Below, piece after piece: positions 6,773 through 12,206 of a stretch of 12,206 nt of DNA. The position numbers and the translations under genes were made by a program. The stretch's first letter is position 1, and every line of letters begins with the position of its first letter. The notes beneath the pieces are model-generated. The model saw only the letters and a list, made by a program, of their open reading frames with translations. It made no database searches and was not told the DNA's origin. Origin of the DNA: Byssochlamys sp. IMV 00236 (Eukaryota; Ascomycota; Eurotiomycetes; Eurotiales; Thermoascaceae); the NCBI GenBank assembly GCA_001931875.2, contig MSJH02000704.1, positions 1 through 12,206 on the forward strand. The letters run 5' to 3'.

Positions 6773-9172
6773 ATGCCACCAAAACAGAAAAAGCCTAATA
6801 CAAGTACTGAAGAAGATGGAAAAGAGTCATTTCAAGCTGTTATTCTAACAGATACATTTGAGGAACAGTTCCTTCCTATTTCCCATGAAATACCTAGAGT
6901 AAATAATACAAAGCACAAACAAACAAAATACATTGGCCTCATGTTGTCATACTAGTGTCTTATGCCGATTTGTAATATTCCAGCTATTGAATACACTTTG
7001 GAAGTCTTGGCTGCTGCTGATATCTTTGAAGTCTTTATTGTCTGTACTTCTCATATTGACGCGATTAAATCCTACTTTGAGTAAGAGAACAAGGAAAATT
7101 TTTTAACTACAACACAGCTAAACACCTGTTAGTAATTCAGACCGAACGAGATCCAAACTTTCTATTCAGATCGTTGCAGCACCTGAATGTCTTTCTGTAG
7201 GCGATGCGCTTCGTGAATTGGATGCTCGTCAACTGATCACAACTGATTTTGTCTTGACAACTAGCGAACTTGTATCCAACATGAAATTAGACGAAGCACT
7301 TGAAGAGCATAGAGCGCGTAGGAAGAAGGATAAAAATTCCATCATGACAATGATCTTGAAGGAGGCTTCAAGAACTCACACATCAAGGTATTCATATAAT
7401 ATATATATATATGTAATTCTCAAATAGACATATTTATTTTATTTGATTAGGGCGAAGGATGCCAGCAGTGTATTCGTACTCGATCCTCGAACAGATCAAT
7501 GTGTCTACTATGAACCCGTTGTATCTCTTCCTCGCAAAAAACGTATCGAAATGTCACCGGAAGTATTCGAAAATAGGACTCAAATTGAGCTTCGTAATGA
7601 CCTAGTCGACCCTTACTTTGACATCTGCTCTGTCGAAGTTCCTCCACTCTTTTCCGAAAATTTTGATTGGCAAAAGTTGCGTAGTGACTTTGTGCACGGT
7701 ATTCTCACTTCGGATATTTTGGGTAAGACGATCTACACAAAGATCGTTTCTGAACCTTATTTGGCTCGTGTCCAGAACGAAAAGTTATATAGCACCATTA
7801 GGTAATGACCACCAGTAAACATAAGATTAGTTATTGACCGTTCGGTAGTAAGCATATCTTGAACCGATGGGCGTTCCCTATCGTGCCAGAGACCAATCTG
7901 AAAGAAGGAGATGACTACGAATTCAGCAGAGGAAACATTTATAAAGCAAGAAATGTCAAATTATCCAGATCTTGTATCATTGATGATAACGTTCAAATTG
8001 GCTCGGGTACAATCATTGGTGAGAACAGCCGTATTGCTAACTCAGTCATTGGAAAGAATTGTGTGATTGGGGACAATGCTGTGGTAGAGGGTGCTTTTCT
8101 TTGGGATAATGTGACAATTGAAAGCAATTGTCATGTTAGACAGAGCATCATTACTAACAATGCAGTCATTTTGGAAAATACAAGCATTGATCAAGGCTGT
8201 TTAATATCTCTTAATGTAAGTCATATTACATTGTTCGAGTTCATATTTGTTTACCAAATACTAGGTTAAAGTGGGCCCTGACATGAACATTCAAAAATAC
8301 TCCAGACTCAGTCTGTTGCCTCAACCCAAGACGAGCATGTTTGAAGAGAGCAGTGAAGAGGAAGACGAGGATGAAGGTAAGGAAGGTTATTCATTTTTGA
8401 TCGGATATACTCATTTATAGACATAGAGCATCATCATACACTCACAGGGTCTAATGGTGAATCCATCTATTTCTGGACCCTTCGTGCAGATGATGATGAA
8501 GACACTGATATTCGTAATGTTAAACTTGGCTCATTAGCGTACAACATGGCAGATATTGCTCTCAAAGATGGTGATCTTACCGAAAGTGCAAGTGAAGTAG
8601 GTGAATCCGAAGATAGTGATTCAGACATGGATACTATGGGTGGTGCTTGGGGATTAGAACCCAATATGGCTAAAAAGACCGAAGAGTTCAAGAAAGAAAT
8701 TGCACAAACTATTGAGCGATCTATAAACGAAGGACACACGGTAGATACAGCAGCCCTCGAAGTGACTGGACTACGTATGTCAAGTAACGGATCATACACA
8801 GATGTTAGAGAGGTCATTGTTCCTATCATCTTGGATCATATCGACGCCAATAGTCCTGTTCAAAGCTTAAAGACTGTGTTCAGCAAATGGTCAGCCCTGA
8901 TCGGAAAGATGACGCACTCCCCTGACGATCAATTGCATGTCTTGCAAATTCTTCAAAGATATTGTGCAACTAAAGAACACCTTAATAAGATCTTCTTGGG
9001 AGCATTACAACTGCTATATGATAGTGATGTAGTAGAAGAAGATGCGATCAGAGCCTGGTATAATTCAGAATCGTCTAGATCAAATCCTTTAGAATCCAAA
9101 TTAAGAGATAGAGCAACCAAGTTTATCGAATGGTTGGATGAAGCAGAAGAGGAAGACAGTGATGATGAATAG
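6773..9172 (+). CDS. GCD6: Translation initiation factor eIF2B subunit epsilon, 7 exons
   Basis: Catalytic subunit of the eIF2B complex, which exchanges GDP for GTP on eIF2 in the cytosol. Exons: 6773-6898, 6956-7080, 7133-7387, 7451-7801, 7849-8215, 8265-8376, 8421-9172, giving 695 aa, near the usual 700-720. Residues about 19-260 form the nucleotidyltransferase-like domain (FQAVILTDTFEEQFLPIS, EYTLEVLAAADIFEVFIVC, EALEEHRARRK, MTMILKEAS). Residues about 310-420 carry hexapeptide repeats of a left-handed beta-helix (IGSGTIIGENSRIANSVIGK, IGDNAVVEGAFLW). An acidic linker (about 428-505, SSEEEDEDE, SEDSDSD, then GGAWGLE) precedes the C-terminal W2/HEAT domain, which ends in FIEWLDEAEEEDSDDE and holds the exchange activity in known homologues. 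The acceptor at 7131-7132 was chosen over a later AG at 7139-7140 because only it restores frame. AATAAA lies at 9180-9185. Confidence 0.96.
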
Positions 9173-9179
9173 ATAAATT

Positions 9180-9185
9180 AATAAA
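9180..9185 (+). terminator. Polyadenylation-signal-like AATAAA
   Basis: AATAAA lies 8 bases after the eIF2B-epsilon stop codon and before a T-rich stretch. The next gene starts at 9264, so 3'-end formation must occur within about 90 bp. Assigned on sequence and position alone. Confidence 0.4.
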
Positions 9186-9263
9186 GGTGGCTTACTGTGA
9201 CTGAATTTACCTTGTTTATTATTCTCCCTCCTTTTTTTTGTCTTTTTCGCCTTGTTAATAATC

Positions 9264-9749
9264 ATGTCAGCTTCAAATATCATCGGTTCACTTACCTTTT
9301 GTCCAGAATGTGGTAATCTATTAGATATGGCTGGTAGTGATGATGATATCATACTCTGTAATCAATGTGGATGTGCATTTCGAACAGCAGGAATCGAAAC
9401 TACAGAGGTCGTCACCACTTCCTCCGAACGCTCTTTTCAATCTTCTTTAAAAGCCAAACGTCATTTGGTTCAACAAAATAAAGCAGCACAACAAGCCAGA
9501 GCTATTGTAAATAGTTAATATTGAAAGAAAGAACAAAAGGGAGCTAACTTGTAAATGTAGATTAAAGAAAAATGTCCAAGCTGTGGTAATCCAGAAATGG
9601 AATATCATACCATGCAGTTACGTTCTGCTGATGAAGGCCAAACAGTATTCTACAACTGTAAAAAATGCGGGTAAAGGAGGCAGGAGAGATAGCTTGACAT
9701 GTATATTAATGTACTTCTTCATAGTCACAAATACTCCATCAATAACTAA
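9264..9749 (+). CDS. RPA12: DNA-directed RNA polymerase I subunit RPA12, 3 exons
   Basis: Small zinc-ribbon subunit of Pol I, which stimulates RNA cleavage during rRNA transcription in the nucleolus. Exons 9264-9506, 9561-9670 and 9725-9749 encode 125 aa, the usual length. The N-terminal ribbon uses Cys13, Cys16, Cys32 and Cys35. The C-terminal TFIIS-like ribbon uses Cys86, Cys89, Cys114 and Cys117, with the acidic hairpin RSADEGQT (Asp105, Glu106) that reaches the active site in homologues. The last coding exon is only 25 nt and supplies HKYSINN, matching the conserved C-terminus of the family. Intron 1 has a CTAAC branch site near 9544. The start ATG 9264 sits in AATAATCATGTC; an upstream in-frame TTG is not needed. 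It lies 91 bp after eIF2B-epsilon, on the same strand. Confidence 0.95.
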
Positions 9750-10124
9750 GATAACATATACACACATTATACACCTTGTTTATCTTTTGTACATTAATAG
9801 AAAAAAATTAAAGCATATTTATATAAAACAGTGGTTTTCAGCCAGATTATATCGCGAATTATTGCATTACATGAATATTGGGAAATATTACATGTGCCAG
9901 AAAATACACCAGAAGTTATGCTAATTCTACGGGCGCTACTTTTACCTACTACCTGTGATGTTGTCCAACAAAACTTTTGAAAGTGTGACTTTGTATTTCG
10001 CCCCCTTTCTGAACTTTAAATTCTTGAAGTGACGTTTTATTCTTTGATGTTGTGGCCATTAATTCTCCTTTAATTCTTTAACTTTTTCTTCCACTTATTC
10101 TCTTTTTATCAAAGTAAAATAATC
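9750..10124. other. Region with a possible orphan exon, no confident gene
   Basis: After a TTAATAG that could be a splice acceptor (ending at 9800), a plus-strand frame runs open for 59 codons to TGA at 9978-9980. It has a protein-like composition (SRIIALHEYWEILHVPENTP) but no ATG at its beginning and no family that I recognise. The remainder (9981-10124) is T/C-rich sequence leading to the start of the FAR1-like pseudogene, including TTTTTCTTCCACTTATTCTC before AATAATCATG. Confidence 0.3.
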
Positions 10125-10717
10125 ATGTCTGAGAGCTTAATTTTAGAACAGCACACACCCTTTCCTAGAGAAATCATTGTTGATATTGACTCTTAGAAAA
10201 ATATCATTGAAAATTCACTTGCCCATCATTTAATATGTTGGATTTATAAGAACAAGACGAATGGTGATATGTCTACTTCAAACGAAGAAGGTCAACCTAT
10301 GCAAAAACGCGTAACAAGAAAAAGCATCATTTGAAAATGAAGTTCATATGCCATCGATCTGGGTCCTATAAGAGTCGTGCTGGTGTACAGACAGAAGATG
10401 AATCAACTAAAAGCCGGCCAATTCAGAAACCAAGCAAGAAGGTCAATTGCAAATGCTATGTTACTGTCACCTGCTATTTCGTAACACTTAATCAGGTCAC
10501 TATCAAGCTTCATAATGAGCATAATTATCTTGTCGGTAGCCTTGATGATATCTCTTTTTTACCTTTGTCGGATAATACAAAGGAAGCTCTATTGCAAAAG
10601 TTACGTGGAGGCTATGGTAGAAGAGACATAAGAGCTGCAATTCAACGTCATTTTAATGAAAGGATAAGAGATTTTTTTTCTGAAGCCGCTTGTTCTTCAA
10701 CACATTCAGCTATCTGA
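10125..10717 (+). pseudogene. FAR1/MULE-type transposase, N-terminal part, broken
   Basis: From ATG 10125 the frame reads MSESLILEQHTPFPREIIVD up to a TAG at 10194-10196 (DS-stop) and continues as NSLAHHLICWIYKNKTNG. After a frameshift near 10300 it resumes as KKKHHLKMKFICHRSGSYK and runs open to TGA at 10715-10717. FICHRSG, VNCKCYV and HNEHN supply the Cys-Cys-His-His set of a FAR1/WRKY-GCM1-type zinc finger. FLPLSDNTKEALLQKLRGGY and RDIRAAIQRHF are typical of the segment that follows the finger in MULE-like transposases. No DDE catalytic domain follows. The piece is well preserved apart from two or three lesions, so decay may be fairly recent. Family assignment is from memory; a domesticated FAR1-like gene is less likely given the stops. 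Confidence 0.65.
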
Positions 10718-10744
10718 GGTACATAGAAGTACACAATAGAAGAA

Positions 10745-11099
10745 GAGTAGTTAAAATCATTATTGGCTGCATCTCGCCATTTGGAACAATTAGCTTTTCA
10801 AAGGTCAAATCATTGAAGTGAGGTAATACGGAAGATGTGGAGAAAGAGTTCGCTCAGCCAGGCTAATGTGGATGGGGAGGGCAAGAAAAAACGCCTTGCA
10901 AAAGGCACCGCGGCCTATTGCATTGTCAAATTTGTTGAAGCTCTCATGGATGTTCTGGATAGGCATGAAAAGCACGGATTTTTATTGTCATGGATAACTG
11001 CAGAATTCGCCACTCTTCTTTTGCTTTGGGATGCAATTAACAAAAGAAGATACAAGCTTTGCTTTTTTTTATGTATTGAATTAACTATGGATTTTGTAA
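10745..11099 (+). pseudogene. Tc1/mariner-like transposase, DDE core remnant, degenerate
   Basis: Frame pieces in order: KIIIGCISPFGTISFSKVK (about 10750-10812) up to TGA at 10819-10821; KKKRLAKGTAAYCIVKFVEA with LMDVLDRHEKHG (about 10884-10978); after a shift, FIVMDNCRIRHSSFA (about 10980-11025); after another shift, WDAINKRRYK (about 11026-11058). The ISPFG, VKFVEA-MDVLDRH and MDNCRIxH segments follow the order seen in Tc1/mariner (DDE_3) transposases, and MDN holds the second catalytic Asp. The C-terminal PYSPxLNPIE region is not recognisable. It starts almost directly after the FAR1-like pseudogene and runs into the 3' end of the pectinesterase gene, which is on the opposite strand. It may belong to the same broad family as the remnant at 458-1101, but the two cover different parts of the protein. 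Confidence 0.65.
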
Positions 11100-12158
11100 C
11101 TATCGGTTTTGAAACCATGAAGTATTGCCACCAAAGACCTTCTTAGCAGTAAATTGAGCAGCTTGATTATCACTCAAATTCTTTGAAAATTTGACACGTG
11201 CACTAGTCCAAGGACGCGCTCCAAAGTTCTTGTATTCTCCATAGAGAACATTACGTGTATCAGGGGTAGAGGTAGGCCATTCACTCCAGCCAGCAGGTTT
11301 GATGTGGTTACCAAGGTCTGAGTTCATGATGATGACACGAGCGTATGAGCGCCAGGGACGACCCAAGTAGCAAGAGTCTGGAAACTGAGAAGAGGAAGTG
11401 AAAGCCATAGAAGGGTTATATGTTTTGGACAAGGGGCCTGATGGGACAGTAGCCTTGAATACGCAATGATTAAAGTAAAAGCCACCAGGTGCATTTGCAG
11501 AATCATTGCCTTGAGCAGTGACAGAGGTGCCTTTTTGATTGGAGGCAATGACACACTTATCAAAGTAACCTAAAGCAATAGCAGGTCAATAATTGGACAT
11601 TCTGTATATAATACTTTTCTTTCGTTTACCAGTGCCAAAGCCCCAAATGAAGTCAACTGAACCTTCAATCCAGCAGTTCTTAAAGTAAGCAGAGCCACTA
11701 CGGTTGATTAAAAGGGTATCTTGGAAACCGTAGATCTTTACATTTTTGAAATAAGCTTGAGGAGCATTGACATGCAGAGCAACATTAGCGACGCGTGTTT
11801 GCTTTAAAGTGTTTGCAATAATAATGTCTTGCATCATAACATTCTTGCCTGTAATGGTCAAGACAGCAGAATCAGCAGTGCTTCCAGTCTTGGCATTGGG
11901 ATCGTGACCAGAGGCATATTGAATGATGACAGTACCGCTGGCAGGCTTCAACACGAGGTTCGATCGAGCAATGGTGAATTGTTCAGTGTATGTTCCGGGA
12001 GCAATCAAGACTGTATATGATTCAGCATTATTTGGAAGAGAGGCAATGGCCTTGCTGATAGACTTGTATTGACAGGAATTACAGACACTGATAGTACCAG
12101 CAAAGACCAATTGAATACACAAGAGTGCCAGCGTAAGATATCCTAAAGAGAATTGCAT
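11100..12158 (-). CDS. Secreted pectinesterase (pectin methylesterase, CE8), 2 exons
   Basis: Removes methyl esters from plant-wall pectin, giving pectate and methanol. Exons on the minus strand are 12158-11630 and 11569-11100, with a 60-nt intron (GTAAAC...TTTAG), giving 332 aa. Residues 1-20 (MQFSLGYLTLALLCIQLVFA) are a signal peptide, so the enzyme is probably secreted. The body is a right-handed beta-helix family with the expected active-site blocks in order: YGFQDTLL (Gln146, Asp147), GSVDFIWGFG (Asp169), TAQG (195-197 region) and LGRPWR (Arg247). The length is typical of single-domain fungal enzymes without a pro-domain. It appears intact. The start was chosen at ATG 12158 because it begins the signal peptide; an upstream in-frame TTG is ignored. 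The stop codon lies against transposon debris, so the 3' UTR must run through it. Regulation is not visible beyond a TATA-like site upstream. Confidence 0.95.
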
Positions 12159-12206
12159 TACTGTAGATGGAGAAAAGAATATATTATACAAATCAAGTGC
12201 CTTATA
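12159..12206 (-). promoter_or_regulatory. Start of the pectinesterase promoter (cut by window end)
   Basis: On the minus strand TATAATAT (plus 12181-12188) lies only 23 bases before the ATG, and CATCTACAG sits just ahead of the ATG. Either the leader is extremely short or the CAG marks the end of a leader intron. The window ends before this can be decided. Confidence 0.35.

Noticed and set aside
6233..6848. Plus-strand frames across the EXD2-C-like gene and the divergent promoter
   Set aside because: They are antisense shadows; the minus strand carries conserved motifs and matched splice sites throughout.
8467..8829. Ser-rich minus-strand frame of 120 codons
   Set aside because: It is the antisense of the acidic, Ser-rich part of eIF2B-epsilon, which produces long stop-free complements.
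9583..9924. 113-codon plus-strand frame overlapping RPA12 exon 2
   Set aside because: It is out of frame with the RPA12 zinc ribbon and is AT-rich Ile/Tyr/Lys sequence typical of non-coding DNA.
11324..11563. 79-codon minus-strand frame within the pectinesterase
   Set aside because: It is a shifted frame of exon 2; the correct frame carries TAQG and LGRPWR without a break.
1..12206. tRNA, rRNA, CRISPR arrays, bacterial-type operons or ribosome binding sites
   Set aside because: No cloverleaf with a GGTTCRA-type B box, no rRNA-like sequence and no spaced direct repeats were seen; the intron-rich genes are eukaryotic.

Overview
The window looks like nuclear DNA of an early-diverging filamentous fungus, most likely Mucoromycota (Mucor/Rhizopus-like). 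I base this on the AT-rich sequence, compact genes, and 20 inferred spliceosomal introns of only 41-64 nt (GTAAGT-like donors, occasional CTAAC branch sites, TAG/CAG acceptors). The proteins are eukaryotic housekeeping proteins, there is a secreted pectin methylesterase, and the decayed DNA transposons resemble Mucoralean families as I remember them. All exon models were built by eye from frame continuity, splice signals and remembered family motifs. No search was run.

Layout. 1-1101 is a decayed element on the minus strand: the N-terminal part of a Tc1/mariner-like transposase (HTH region, several frameshifts and stops) runs in frame into a basic tail with a WNRDVVACLN motif, reminiscent of TnpB/Fanzor C-termini. 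1381-1725 is an unassigned coiled-coil ORF. 2096-4219 (+) is a 7-exon tRNA uracil-5-methyltransferase of TRMT2A type (RRM plus TrmA-like catalytic domain). 4220-5107 holds no firm gene. 5108-5420 (+) is a 70-residue, 3-exon cysteine-rich tail-anchored protein (CYSTM-like), followed directly by a hairpin. 5658-6640 (-) is a 4-exon protein matching only the C-terminal HNH/zinc-ribbon-like part of EXD2-type proteins. It is divergent, across about 130 bp, from 6773-9172 (+), the epsilon subunit of eIF2B (7 exons). 9264-9749 (+) is RNA polymerase I subunit RPA12 (3 exons). 9750-10124 contains a possible orphan exon. 10125-10717 is a broken FAR1/MULE-type transposase, and about 10745-11099 is a broken Tc1-like DDE remnant. 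11100-12158 (-) is a pectinesterase with a signal peptide and one intron.

How the genes relate. Three genes serve the translation and RNA machinery: tRNA m5U54 methylation, eIF2 nucleotide exchange and Pol I transcription. They are separate eukaryotic transcription units, not an operon. Transposon debris flanks this block on both sides and separates it from the pectinesterase. I found no convincing new multi-gene system. The most rewarding items are the split small CYSTM-like gene, the stand-alone EXD2-C/HNH-like gene sharing a promoter region with eIF2B-epsilon, the in-frame transposase/RuvC-like tail, and the hairpin abutting a stop codon.
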